A model generated the notes under the pieces. That model saw nothing but the letters and a program-made list of their open reading frames with translations. It ran no database searches and had not been told where the DNA came from. From Niabella ginsenosidivorans (GTDB taxonomy: Bacteria > Bacteroidota > Bacteroidia > Chitinophagales > Chitinophagaceae): a stretch of 64,000 nucleotides of DNA. The position numbers and the translations under genes are program-made. Of this stretch, positions 52,825 to 61,869 are shown piece after piece. The stretch lies in assembly GCF_001654455.1 (NCBI RefSeq), contig NZ_CP015772.1, forward strand, positions 3,658,001 through 3,722,000. The letters run 5' to 3'. Numbering within the stretch: position 1 is the stretch's first letter; every line of letters begins with the position of its first letter.

Positions 52825-54186
52825 TCAGCCTTTATCTCCCGTATCCAGCGGAAATTCCAGAACAAAAGTACTTCCTTTGCCCAGGGTGCTTTCTACCTTA
52901 ATAGATCCTCCATGAGACTGGGTTACAGATTTTACATAGTTCAATCCCAGCCCGAAACCTTTTACATTATGCAGGTTCCCGGTATGGGCACGATAGAATT
53001 TTTCAAACACCCGTTTCTGGGTTTCTTTGCTCATGCCAATGCCATTATCTTCAAACCGCAGTATGAGCCGGCCATTGATATTTTGCGAAGTTATTTTTAA
53101 AAGTATAGGCACATGATCCTTAGAGTACTTTACGGCATTATCTACCAGGTTATTTACAAGATTGGTAAAATGCACTTCATCTGCTCTTATCAGGTCATTG
53201 GATGCGTTCAGGCTTAGTTCTGCCTTCCCGTTCTTTTCCTGCAACTGCAACAAAAATTTATCAACGATCAGCTTTATTATTTCATGAACATGCAGCGGGC
53301 CCTTATCCAGCTCCACTTCCTGCTTTTCAAACTGAGACGCTTTTAAAATGGCCTCTACCTGTTTGTTCATCCGCTGGTTCTCTTCCTTTATAATCCCGCT
53401 GAAATAGGACATTTTTGTTTTATCAGACAGCACTTTTTCATTCTTCAGGGCATCTACTGCAAGGGATATGGTGGCAATAGGTGTTTTAAATTCGTGCGTC
53501 ATATTATTGATAAAATCATTCTTTATTTCACCCAGCTTCTTCTGACGCAGCATGGTATAAACGGTAACGAAAAAGGCCGCTATGATCACTAAGGTAAACA
53601 GAATGGCCAGCAGGATGCTCCCTGTCAGTGATTTCATAACGATCTTCTTATAATTAAGCGCTATAACGCTCAAAGACTCATCCTGAGACAGGTTTTCAAA
53701 TGTAGAGCCGCTGGGAACGGCGATCAATGCCAACCCGGGTGAATAATTGTGTATGGTATCCTGGCTTGCCTGTTTGTATCCCGGCGATTGCGTTTCCACC
53801 GGGTCTTTTGGCATGGAAGTGTTCAGGATCAATGCAAATTCAAAGTTCAGCTCTTCCAGCCCCGAATTATTAAACGAACGCCGGATCTTTTTATAAAGCG
53901 AATCCTGGTTCATTTTTGCAAACAGGGTATTTAATCTGCTCATTTCATGTAATCCCCTGTTAAAAAGCAGGAGATTATTGTCGTAGAAGCCGGAATACGG
54001 TGTGGCATACTGAGCTTTATACTGGATCAATTCAAGTGCTACGGATTTGATGGCGTTATCAATCTTCTGACGCACCTGGTCTTCCCTCAGAATGACATTA
54101 TTCTTTAGCCAGGAAACCTGTAACAAAATAATGCCTAAAAGAGACAGGGTAATTAAAACAGTTATCAGTACAAATAGCTTTTTCAC
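52825..54186 (-). CDS. sensor histidine kinase
   Basis: A 453-residue membrane kinase. TM1 is about 5-25 and TM2 about 188-210, enclosing a periplasmic sensor of about 160 residues. HisKA has phosphoacceptor His231 in NNMTHEFKTPIATI. The HATPase_c domain shows the N box LVNNLVDNAVKYS, FEDNGIGMS and GFGLGLNYVKSV. No HAMP domain is evident. No response regulator is adjacent, so it is an orphan here; the architecture resembles the RprX/PorY-like kinases of Bacteroidota, but I cannot assign it firmly. The start is GTG at 54186, 24 bp after a perfect -7 box. It is probably co-transcribed with the NlpE-like gene. Confidence 0.93.
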   Translation of the reverse strand: MKKLFVLITVLITLSLLGIILLQVSWLKNNVILREDQVRQKIDNAIKSVALELIQYKAQYATPYSGFYDNNLLLFNRGLHEMSRLNTLFAKMNQDSLYKKIRRSFNNSGLEELNFEFALILNTSMPKDPVETQSPGYKQASQDTIHNYSPGLALIAVPSGSTFENLSQDESLSVIALNYKKIVMKSLTGSILLAILFTLVIIAAFFVTVYTMLRQKKLGEIKNDFINNMTHEFKTPIATISLAVDALKNEKVLSDKTKMSYFSGIIKEENQRMNKQVEAILKASQFEKQEVELDKGPLHVHEIIKLIVDKFLLQLQEKNGKAELSLNASNDLIRADEVHFTNLVNNLVDNAVKYSKDHVPILLKITSQNINGRLILRFEDNGIGMSKETQKRVFEKFYRAHTGNLHNVKGFGLGLNYVKSVTQSHGGSIKVESTLGKGSTFVLEFPLDTGDKG

Positions 54187-54210
54187 AAAAAAATTTCAGA
54201 CTAAGTATAG

Positions 54211-54218
54211 CAAATATA
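54211..54218 (-). promoter_or_regulatory. -7 box of the histidine kinase gene
   Basis: Minus-strand TATATTTG, a perfect match, 24 bp before the GTG start. Confidence 0.55.
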
Positions 54219-54300
54219 ACCATAGCCGGCCAACCGTAAAAACGCATTCCTTCTTAACTTTATATTTAACTTGCTTTTATAGGAGCAATTATTTTAGTTA

Positions 54301-54308
54301 TATATTTG
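54301..54308 (+). promoter_or_regulatory. -7 box of yqgE
   Basis: TATATTTG, a perfect match, ending 4 nt before the ATG at 54313. The divergent kinase gene uses the same octamer. Confidence 0.6.
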
Positions 54309-54312
54309 AGTT

Positions 54313-54860
54313 ATGGAACCTGCAAATGGAACTTTTTTAATAGCCAACCCGCATTTAGACGATCCAAACTTTGTAAGAACCGTTGTTTTTTTATGTGAAC
54401 ATGACGCAGAAGGCAGCCTGGGCTTTGTAATGAACCGGAAAACCGGCCAGACAATCGGCGACCTGATCCCCGAAATGGAGGGACAGGATTTTCCCGTATA
54501 TGAGGGCGGGCCGGTTGGGTTGGACAGCATTCATTTTCTGCACCAGTATCCGGAGGAAATCCCCGGGGAAAGGAGGTTACGGACGGCATTTACTGGGGGG
54601 GCGATTTTCATACACTGGTCGCGCTAATGGCCGATGGTAAAATTGAAGCAGCCAAAGTACGCTTCTTCCTTGGCTACAGCGGTTGGGATGGAGGCCAGCT
54701 TGATATGGAAATGGAACAAAAGACCTGGATTGTAACAAAGGCCACCCGCAACTTTGTTTTCAACAATAATGAAAGAGAGCTCTGGAAAAGCATTCTGCAG
54801 CATTTGGGTGGCGATTACCAGCTGATCATCAACGCTCCTATTGATCCTCGGTTAAATTAG
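54313..54860 (+). pseudogene. yqgE: YqgE/AlgH family gene with an apparent single-base frameshift
   Basis: The first part (54313 on) encodes the YqgE N-terminus (FLIANPHLDDPNFVRTVVFLCEHDAEGSLGFVMNR, then YEGGPVGLDSIHFLHQYPEEIPGERR). Around 54577 the expected TDGIYWGGDFHTLVALMADG continues in another frame (from ACG at 54579), through VRFFLGYSGWDGGQLDMEM to the stop at 54860. Without the shift the first frame ends at 54627. One missing base in the TTA-CGG region (as in TTAACGG) explains it. The joined product is about 182 residues, normal for the family (UPF0301). Either the sequence has an indel or the gene is broken; programmed slippage is less likely. Confidence 0.8.
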
Positions 54861-54941
54861 GTTCAGCCCTGAAGACCGATCGCTATCGGAATTGATCGAT
54901 CGCTGATTACTTTATATTTATAATTTATTTAAAATTTTTAC

Positions 54942-55715
54942 ATGATAAAACGTTTATTCTTTTCAATAGTCCTTGCTGCCTCCCTGTTTTTTTCCGGTTG
55001 CGACACGCTACAATCCGTAGGGGGCGGCTTATCACAGCTGCAAATGGCCGCGGGATTGCGGGAAGCCTTAACACAGGGCCTTTTCAGCGGGTTCGATGCT
55101 TTTGCCAACCCCAATCAGGGCAATCCGTTAGTACGCTTTGCTTTTCCCGGTGACGCCGCCAAAATTGAAAAAACGCTGCGGGACCTGGGCCTCTCGTCTG
55201 TTGTTAATCAGATGACCTCAAAATTTACCAATGCTATGGGACAGGCTGTGCTGGAGGCTAAGCCGGTTTTTCTGAATGCTGTAAAGAACATGAGCATTAC
55301 AGACGCCGCTTCCCTGCTGCTGACCAATAATCACCATGCTGCTACCGATTATTTTAAAACGCAGATGAGCCCGGACCTCATGACGCGGTTCCGCCCTATT
55401 GTGGATAATACGGTAAAAACCAGCGGTGCCGATAAAGATTATCAAACCATTGCCAGGGCTTACAATGCCGTTCCTTTCCTGAGCAAAAAGCTGGAGCCGG
55501 ACCTGAACCAGTTTATTGCAGGGCGCGCTATTGATGCAATGTTCCTGTATGTTGCTAATGAAGAGGAAAAAATACGAACCAACCTTTCCTTTAGAAAAAC
55601 GGCTTTATTGAAAACGGTTTTTGGCTATGCCGACCAGCAACTGCGCAACAAGGGTACAGCCATCATCAGTGACCCATCAGGCTTCGCCCGCTATCCCGCA
55701 ATGGCCCGCTTTTAA
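54942..55715 (+). CDS. DUF4197 family lipoprotein
   Basis: A 257-residue lipoprotein with lipobox FFSGC (Cys 20). It matches the DUF4197 family: GLREALTQGLFSGFDAF, a FPGDAAKIEKTLRDLGL segment, LTNNHHAATDYFKTQM, DKDYQTIARAYNAVPF, and a C-terminal helical bundle. Family members are mostly alpha-helical envelope proteins of unknown role. No partner gene is adjacent. The start is the clear signal-peptide ATG after an AT-rich leader. Confidence 0.88.
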   Translation: MIKRLFFSIVLAASLFFSGCDTLQSVGGGLSQLQMAAGLREALTQGLFSGFDAFANPNQGNPLVRFAFPGDAAKIEKTLRDLGLSSVVNQMTSKFTNAMGQAVLEAKPVFLNAVKNMSITDAASLLLTNNHHAATDYFKTQMSPDLMTRFRPIVDNTVKTSGADKDYQTIARAYNAVPFLSKKLEPDLNQFIAGRAIDAMFLYVANEEEKIRTNLSFRKTALLKTVFGYADQQLRNKGTAIISDPSGFARYPAMARF

Positions 55716-55954
55716 TAAAAGATTTCCTGCATTGAATACCCCGGCTGTTTTACTGTAACGCAATCCTGTAAAGCGGAAAGGGGTTACTGTCACCGGAGAT
55801 TTACTGCCCTTCCGCTTCCGGATGAGATCTCAAGGAGCTTGTATTTCAAAAAATTTAAATTCAATGCTTTTATTTGAGCCTCCTGAAATTATTTATATCT
55901 TTAAAGGTATATTCTTATAAAACCCGATTATCTAAACTTTAAAATTGTAAACTT

Positions 55955-56485
55955 ATGAGTGATCCAAACTACGGTTATTCCGGTAGCCAGGCAGGTTTTC
56001 CGGGGCAGAGCGATTCTGATCTGTTCAACGAACCGTTATTACCTGCTCAGTACGGTAGTTTCTGGGAACGGTTAGGCGCTTATATTATTGATGCTATTGT
56101 TGTAGGAATCCCTACAAACATTATTGCCTCCGTTTTAGGATTGGGGGCTACTATGCGCTCAATAGATCCGGCAACAGGTGCTGTAAGCGAAGGTTTCTGG
56201 GCTATGTATTCATCATTCCTTTTAGTATCCATAGCCATTTCCTGGCTCTATTTTGCATTGATGGAATCCAGCGAAAAACAGGCTACCCTGGGAAAAATGG
56301 CGCTGCGGTTAAAAGTAACCGATATGAACGGCCAGCGGATTTCTTTTCTGAACGCTACCGGCCGCTATTTTGCCAAGGTGCTGTCCGGGCTCATTCTGCT
56401 GATAGGATACCTGATGGTATTGTGGGATGATAAAAGACAGGCGCTGCATGATAAATTAGCAGGCACACTGGTTGTAAAAAAATAA
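55955..56485 (+). CDS. RDD family membrane protein
   Basis: A 176-residue protein with a polar Gly/Ser/Gln N-terminus (1-30) and an RDD domain: FWERLGAYIIDAIVVGIPTNIIASVLGLG (TM1), FLLVSIAISWLYFALMESSEKQATLGKMALRLKV (TM2 with the conserved loop) and RYFAKVLSGLILLIGYLMVLWDDKRQALHDKLAGTLVVKK (TM3 with the D-K-R-Q-x-L-H-D end). The function of RDD proteins is mostly unknown; some are ion exchangers. A TATCTTTA promoter-like box lies at 55896-55903. It ends in a terminator. Confidence 0.88.
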   Translation: MSDPNYGYSGSQAGFPGQSDSDLFNEPLLPAQYGSFWERLGAYIIDAIVVGIPTNIIASVLGLGATMRSIDPATGAVSEGFWAMYSSFLLVSIAISWLYFALMESSEKQATLGKMALRLKVTDMNGQRISFLNATGRYFAKVLSGLILLIGYLMVLWDDKRQALHDKLAGTLVVKK

Positions 56486-56507
56486 TACTGAAATCCTTAT
56501 AAAAAAG

Positions 56508-56531
56508 CCGGGCATGTAACCCGGTTTTTTT
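56508..56531 (+). terminator. terminator after the RDD gene
   Basis: CCGGG, a 7-nt loop, CCCGG, then seven T. The stem is short (5 bp) but flanked by A-runs and T-runs, so it may also serve the minus strand. Confidence 0.7.
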
Positions 56532-56552
56532 ATGGGATGCCCCGGAAATTAT

Positions 56553-57218
56553 TTACCAGAGCTGGTTGGTCTTCTGTAAGGAATAAGAGAAACCAAGCGC
56601 CAGCGAGTAATATTTATTGGGATTATTTACATTTTCCCCTGTATGATTGTCAAGGTTTTTGGACAGGAACCGTACATTGCCCTCCAGAAACAACCGGCCC
56701 CGGTTGCTGACCTTGTATTTGACGCCGCCCCCGACAGGAAGCACAAAGCCCAGTTCGTCTGAAGCACTTTTAGAACCATTGGTGGCTGTATAGTTAAACA
56801 GCCGGTACCCTCCTACTCCTGCAATAACATAGGGCGACCATTTGGTTACAGCGTCATTTAAAAAATCATATTGGGCTTTGGCTGTTGCTTCAAAGATATT
56901 GGTCTTAAATGACCCTTTTGCCGCCGCAGTATTGCGATCCAGATTATCACCCTTCATTTGTCCAAAAAGCAGTTCTCCTCTTACATACAGCTGGGAAGGT
57001 AAAATAATATTATGATCATAAAACGCAGACACTGCGTAAGAAGTGTGTGTACCCAAAGGCGTTTCTATGCTATACCGGCCTGCATATCCCAGAGCGCCCG
57101 CGGTAATTCCAATGTCGCTTTTCCGGCTGACATAATCCTTTTTTTTATGATCCTGGGCACTTGCAAAAAAACAGGCACCGGCAAACCCGACTGAAAGAAG
57201 AATGTATTTTATTTTCAT
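56553..57218 (-). CDS. outer-membrane beta-barrel protein downstream of gldN
   Basis: A 221-residue exported protein, with a signal peptide (1-21, ending FASAQ). The mature part is a small barrel: GITAGALGYAGRYSIETPLG, AVSAFYDHNIILPSQLYVRGELLFGQM, WSPYVIAGVGGYRLFNY, FVLPVGGGVKYKVSNRGRLFLEGNVRFL, and a C-terminal YYSLALGFSYSLQ. It begins 9 bp after the gldN stop codon, so it is likely the fifth gene of the gld unit. It resembles small OMP-type barrels of Bacteroidota and is not a known Gld component. Confidence 0.72.
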   Translation of the reverse strand: MKIKYILLSVGFAGACFFASAQDHKKKDYVSRKSDIGITAGALGYAGRYSIETPLGTHTSYAVSAFYDHNIILPSQLYVRGELLFGQMKGDNLDRNTAAAKGSFKTNIFEATAKAQYDFLNDAVTKWSPYVIAGVGGYRLFNYTATNGSKSASDELGFVLPVGGGVKYKVSNRGRLFLEGNVRFLSKNLDNHTGENVNNPNKYYSLALGFSYSLQKTNQLW

Positions 57219-57227
57219 ATCTTATAT

Positions 57228-58256
57228 TTATTTGCCCCACATACGTCTGCTTAAATTATTCAGTTGCTGCTGAATTTCCATTGCATGAGCGTCTGTAAGC
57301 GGGTTTTCATTAAATCCGTTCTCCGCATCCAAAGATGACTTGGTAACCTTACTATCAAACAACCGGTTCTCAAATACTTCCTCCCAGGTGATCCGGCCAC
57401 CCATATCAAGCGGGTTTACAATGTTATTTCGTACCAGTGTTTTTCTTAAATCCGGATAATAGATCCAGAACAAGGCATGTTCGCTGTTTGCCACCGTATA
57501 TCCGTCTGAAGTGGTATAGGAAGAAAGCGGTGCTATTCCCAGAATACGGATATAGGTTTTGCCATCCCTCTTGTTAAACACCCATTCTTCTTTAATCCTG
57601 AATTTGTAAATGGAGTCGCCGGATACTTCCCGGTTCCGTACCTGGTATCCTACAATATTACCTTCCATATCATATTTGGCAGAAGTATCTTTTCCACCTC
57701 CAAAAGTAGCCATCACTTCCTCATAGCTGATGGGTGTGGTAAAACGATCGTCAATGTTGCTGAACGCCTGCACACTGTCTTCCCTTATCGCTTTAAGCAT
57801 AATATTGATCAACCGTGAATTATCTTCCCCGTCAATTGCCTTATTAAAAAAGTAGCGGGCATTTTTCTTTGTTCTTGCATCAATGGTACGCCATACCCTT
57901 ACCCTGTAAAGCGCATCAGAGGCATACAGGGCCGTGTAAGGCAGCGGCGTTGCCGTACTGTCAGACATATCATCTTCAAGGATATTGTCCTTGCGCAGCG
58001 ATTTTGAGGCAGTGCCAAACAAGCCGCCGGTCAGTGAGTCCTCCACCACTTCCACGGGTAAATTCATTTGTGTGGTATCCACAACAGGCGCAGTATTTGC
58101 CGGCTGATCGGCTGAAGTTTTTTTCTGCGCATCAGACCGGGCAGGTTTTTTATTATAGGAAGATACGGGCGTATCATAGGCACTGTGCTGTGCCCATCCT
58201 GTTTCTGATAAGAAACCAGTCATTAAAAGAAGCGCTATTAAAAATTTCAATTTCAT
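57228..58256 (-). CDS. gldN: gliding motility/type IX secretion protein GldN
   Basis: A 342-residue periplasmic component that joins GldK in the type IX secretion ring. The start at 58256 (MKLKFLIALLLMTGF) is chosen because it gives a signal peptide; an upstream Met at 58301 does not. Mature segments include TTQMNLPVEVVEDSLTGGLFG, YASDALYRVRVWRTIDARTKKNARYFFN, the KEEWVFNKRDGKTYIRILGIAPL region and FWIYYPDLRKTLVRNNIVNPLDMGGRITWEEVFENRLF, all typical of GldN/PorN. It follows gldM by 140 bp. Confidence 0.93.
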   Translation of the reverse strand: MKLKFLIALLLMTGFLSETGWAQHSAYDTPVSSYNKKPARSDAQKKTSADQPANTAPVVDTTQMNLPVEVVEDSLTGGLFGTASKSLRKDNILEDDMSDSTATPLPYTALYASDALYRVRVWRTIDARTKKNARYFFNKAIDGEDNSRLINIMLKAIREDSVQAFSNIDDRFTTPISYEEVMATFGGGKDTSAKYDMEGNIVGYQVRNREVSGDSIYKFRIKEEWVFNKRDGKTYIRILGIAPLSSYTTSDGYTVANSEHALFWIYYPDLRKTLVRNNIVNPLDMGGRITWEEVFENRLFDSKVTKSSLDAENGFNENPLTDAHAMEIQQQLNNLSRRMWGK

Positions 58257-58396
58257 CCGTATATGTTTTTTAGCGGCCGGGCAGAACTTCAGATGATGCA
58301 ACTGTTCACACTGTTTAACAAAATAAATGACCTTTTTATCCTTCCTGTTCCTTGATTTTTATTCTTTCCTGCCAGTAATTGTTGTTATAAAATAGA

Positions 58397-59911
58397 TTAA
58401 TATAAATTAAACGCAATAGGCGCCAGTGTTCTTGTACCACCGGGGCCCACTGCTCTGATTTCATCAATAGTAATCGTGCTGCCGGGCTGCGCTCTTTCAA
58501 TCAGCGACCGGGCTGCTGAAAAAGAATTCCCGGAGACGGCTTTGTGCATAAATTCGGGGTAGCCTGCGCCCGCGAAAGTGATCGTATAACTGGACACAGT
58601 GAATTTTACGCCTTCAAACACAAAATTTTCCAGCTCTGCCCTTACCCCTGCCTGGGCTTTAAAGTCATTTACGCGCATACGGCCGCCTTTACTGGCGCCC
58701 ACCATTGCCGTTGGAGCCGGCACTGATTTTACACGGAATTCAAAATGGCTCGTTTGCTTACCATCATTCACCACAACGGTTGCTGTACCAGGAGTGGTAA
58801 CTCTTGCGGTGTATTTTCCACGTGATCCGGAAATGCTTCCCTGGCTGATGGATACCCGCAATTGATCGGCGCTGGTACCGCTGCCCCCTCCTATAGAGAT
58901 AGGGTTGTCTAATCCAACATACAGCACTTTTACTGCATCTGCGCTAACGGTTAAACCGGTAGGTGATGCCACTGTATAACTGATATCTCTTGTAACAGTG
59001 GAAGTGGTTCCATCCGGCTTTACAAAGGAGATCATTACTTTTTTGGAATAAGTGCCCGGGCCGCCGGCAACCGTTTTATATTCAGCAAGCCCATTGCTGT
59101 TTAACGGAACAGGCGTACCATCAATAGTTACGGTAGGCTTTGCATTTTTACTAAAAGCGCCCACACCTGCTGTAATATTAAATTCCTGCCCCGGCAGCAG
59201 GTATTGTGCATTGGCCGTAGCCAGCGCCTGAAACTCATCATACACCACTTTTACCGCACCGATCTTATTATGGCAGAATTCTACTACCTGCGACTCTGCG
59301 TTCTTTACGTCATTCTGAAATTTAGAAAGGATCGTAATGGCCGCTACAGACGGCGTGCTTCTGAAATAGGCGGCGGACCAGGTTCTGTTATTGCTGTTCT
59401 TAACCTTTGGCATAGACAGATCCAGCGGCAGCGTGTTCTGAAATTCGGTATTAATCTCCGGGTCCAGCGCTAATAATGCCGATTTGTAATCTGTTAATCT
59501 TTTATGCAGCTCCTCCCCATTCTTTTTATCAACCATCAGGTGGGTAGGCACATCCAGGTTGCTCTCTTTATACGCCCCGGTTTTACTGTTGAGCCCTGAA
59601 GCCTCTTTGATCTGTGTTTTTAAGCTTTCAATATAGCCGGATATTTCATCAGAGAGTTGTTTGGCCCTTTCTGCCTTAGGCGCCCATATACGGGCCAGTT
59701 CCTGCGTTTTGGGATCATTGGCTTTTTCTGTAAGGGAGGCAAAAATGGTCTGTGTTTTTTTATCTATTGTTTCATTGGCATTGGTTAAGCTTTTATCAAT
59801 TGTTTTAAAAGCATTCAGTACCTCAGATGATACATTCAGCGCCAGCAATGCTGTAAGCACCAAATACATCAGGTTGATCATTTTCTGTCTCGGCTCTCTT
59901 GGTAAAGCCAT
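58397..59911 (-). CDS. gldM: gliding motility/type IX secretion motor protein GldM
   Basis: A 504-residue inner-membrane protein of the GldL-GldM proton-powered motor. It has one N-terminal TM (about 9-31, MINLMYLVLTALLALNVSSEVLNAF) preceded by REPRQ, with Arg8 at the position of the family's functionally important Arg. A coiled-coil region (about 35-140) follows, then periplasmic beta domains D2-D4 carrying the IDGTPVPLNSNGLAEYKTV and VVNDGKQTSHFEFRVKSVP type strands. Length is normal (about 510). It lies 41 bp after gldL. Confidence 0.95.
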   Translation of the reverse strand: MALPREPRQKMINLMYLVLTALLALNVSSEVLNAFKTIDKSLTNANETIDKKTQTIFASLTEKANDPKTQELARIWAPKAERAKQLSDEISGYIESLKTQIKEASGLNSKTGAYKESNLDVPTHLMVDKKNGEELHKRLTDYKSALLALDPEINTEFQNTLPLDLSMPKVKNSNNRTWSAAYFRSTPSVAAITILSKFQNDVKNAESQVVEFCHNKIGAVKVVYDEFQALATANAQYLLPGQEFNITAGVGAFSKNAKPTVTIDGTPVPLNSNGLAEYKTVAGGPGTYSKKVMISFVKPDGTTSTVTRDISYTVASPTGLTVSADAVKVLYVGLDNPISIGGGSGTSADQLRVSISQGSISGSRGKYTARVTTPGTATVVVNDGKQTSHFEFRVKSVPAPTAMVGASKGGRMRVNDFKAQAGVRAELENFVFEGVKFTVSSYTITFAGAGYPEFMHKAVSGNSFSAARSLIERAQPGSTITIDEIRAVGPGGTRTLAPIAFNLY

Positions 59912-59952
59912 AATACAATTACTTTATTTAATGATGTTAAAGTAGTACAATA

Positions 59953-60588
59953 CTATCCATTCCTCATTTGCATGGCAGCAATCATGCCGCTATACAGCTG
60001 ATTCAGCTTTGCAAGATTCGTTGAAAGATCAGCTATCTGCTTTTGGGTGTTCTTTGCATCTTCTGCACTGTTTACCAAAGCTTCTGAAGTTTCCGCCAGC
60101 TTTTTATAATACGTGTTCATCTGATTGATGGAAACAGAGGCCTGTTTGATCTGCCGGGAATATTCTTCTGTGTCAATGACACTTTCAGAAGCACTGCTGA
60201 TCTTATTAATATTTGCCTCAAGGCTTTTAAAGCCATTGCTCAGCCGGTCTAAATTTTCCGGTGTTATATCTGCGGCTTTCAGCATTTCATCAACAGATAC
60301 CAGGGCACTGTCCTTTGCCATTGTCTGCTTCCCCACAACGGCCTCTTCGGCTCCTGCCGGGTTGCCCATTTCATCCACCTTCTGCGGGGGCTTGAACATA
60401 TACATTAAACCAAAGCTCAGGAATACCAGCACTTCCGTATATAAACCTACCTGCAGCCAGACGTTGGGGTCTCCAAAAGGTGCTGTTCCTGTTAATTTGA
60501 ACAAAACACCCAATAATACCGGAACGGCGCCCAGGGAATAAAAAATTTCCAGGTAGCGGTCTATAGGACGAACTTTCTCAGCGGACAT
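59953..60588 (-). CDS. gldL: gliding motility/type IX secretion motor protein GldL
   Basis: A 211-residue inner-membrane protein forming, with GldM, the rotary motor of the type IX system. TM1 is about 13-33 (LEIFYSLGAVPVLLGVLFKLTG) and TM2 about 43-65 (VWLQVGLYTEVLVFLSFGLMYMF), with a buried Glu52 at the position of the family's proton-path Glu. The cytoplasmic C-terminal region is coiled coil (KSLEANINKISSASES, SINQMNTYYKKLAETSE). Length matches the family. It lies 39 bp after gldK. Confidence 0.94.
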   Translation of the reverse strand: MSAEKVRPIDRYLEIFYSLGAVPVLLGVLFKLTGTAPFGDPNVWLQVGLYTEVLVFLSFGLMYMFKPPQKVDEMGNPAGAEEAVVGKQTMAKDSALVSVDEMLKAADITPENLDRLSNGFKSLEANINKISSASESVIDTEEYSRQIKQASVSINQMNTYYKKLAETSEALVNSAEDAKNTQKQIADLSTNLAKLNQLYSGMIAAMQMRNG

Positions 60589-60627
60589 ATCTTCTGTTTT
60601 ATAAATAAAAAATTGATGAATAAACTA

Positions 60628-61869
60628 CTATTCGGGCAAATTGATCACTATACGGAACCCGAGATAGGAATGGGAAGCATCCATATCTTCAAATTCCCTG
60701 TTTTCAGTGGTCATAAACGTAGGCGTATCTTTCCAGCTTCCCCCTCTTATAACTTTCCTTCTCTGGGATTTTGATTCCGATTCAGGAGTTCCCCACTGGA
60801 TATCAGGATTGAACCGGTTCTGAAAATTCTCTCCCCCTTCATAGTAGGAGGTTGTGGTCCATTCAGAAACATTATCTGCAAGGTCATAAAGACCATAAGC
60901 TCCTTTTTTGGCGCCCCTCACATACACAGGAAATATTTTTCCTTCACCGGGAATGGCCACTTTTGTATTTTCTGCAATCTGATCGTCTGCTCCTGCCCCT
61001 TTTGCCAGAGTATCCGCCTCTTTTTTAGGAGCATTTCTTGCATTCAGGCTGGCAGCATATTCCCATTCCGCCTCTGTTGGCAGCCTGGCCTTTCCACCGG
61101 CATTGCCCGCTTTTCTTTTCTGTTTTTCAAGGATCTTATGTTTTGTCAGCCAATCGCAAAAGGCGCTTGCCTGTTTCCAGCTGACCCCTACAACCGGGTA
61201 ATTCTGGTATTTGGGGCTGCTGAAATAGTTAACGGCCATCTGTTCATTATTAGAGTAGCCAAAATCGCGCATCCAGGCTAACGTATCAGGATAAACCTGT
61301 ACGGTATACCGGTACATAAAATCACTGGCATCCCGTCCTTTATTCACCTTCTTTGCGGCTTCCTGGTAATTAAATCCTTCCATGGCGTACACCAGTTTAT
61401 CCGGATCCAGCATCCTCCTGGCACTGATCGTTTTAGAAGGGTTCAGCACCAGGTCTCCCAATTGAGCCAGCAGGGCAGGGTCTGCATAATTAATTTTTGC
61501 AACAGCCTTCCAGTTAATAGTGGTATCATTCCCTGCTATGCTCACATACTGGCCGCCCAGCTTTTTAGCTACGATGGAGTCCCGCACCCAATTCACAAAT
61601 TCATGATACTGGGCATTGGTGATCTCTGTGGTTGACATATAAAAGCCGCTGATCAATACCGGTCTTTGCTGATTCTGGCTGGTGGAAGAAGTAGAATCTC
61701 CATGATTGTTCATTATAAAAGTGCCTGCAGGAATCTCCACTACAGACAAAGGCATGGTAGCGCCAACCTCCGATTTTTTACCAATAACTTTACTTAAATT
61801 AATGCTTTTCTGAGCGTACGAATAACAGCATAATAGGGATACACCAAAAGTCAGAAGAATATTCTTCAT
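60628..61869 (-). CDS. gldK: gliding motility/type IX secretion protein GldK
   Basis: A 413-residue SUMF1/FGE-like protein that forms the periplasmic ring of the type IX system with GldN. The start at 61869 (MKNILLTFGVSLLCCYSYAQ) is preferred over a Met at 61899. The domain runs from VVEIPAGTFIMNN, FYMSTTEITNAQYHEFVNWVRD, to YPVVGVSWKQASAFCDWLTKHK, GKARLPTEAEWEYAAS, KGAYGLYDLADNVSEWTTTSY, RKVIRGGSWKD and HSYLGFRIV. Usual GldK proteins are lipoproteins; here the residue before Cys is Leu or Cys and the signal reads as type I. It is the first gene of gldKLMN. Confidence 0.93.
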   Translation of the reverse strand: MKNILLTFGVSLLCCYSYAQKSINLSKVIGKKSEVGATMPLSVVEIPAGTFIMNNHGDSTSSTSQNQQRPVLISGFYMSTTEITNAQYHEFVNWVRDSIVAKKLGGQYVSIAGNDTTINWKAVAKINYADPALLAQLGDLVLNPSKTISARRMLDPDKLVYAMEGFNYQEAAKKVNKGRDASDFMYRYTVQVYPDTLAWMRDFGYSNNEQMAVNYFSSPKYQNYPVVGVSWKQASAFCDWLTKHKILEKQKRKAGNAGGKARLPTEAEWEYAASLNARNAPKKEADTLAKGAGADDQIAENTKVAIPGEGKIFPVYVRGAKKGAYGLYDLADNVSEWTTTSYYEGGENFQNRFNPDIQWGTPESESKSQRRKVIRGGSWKDTPTFMTTENREFEDMDASHSYLGFRIVINLPE

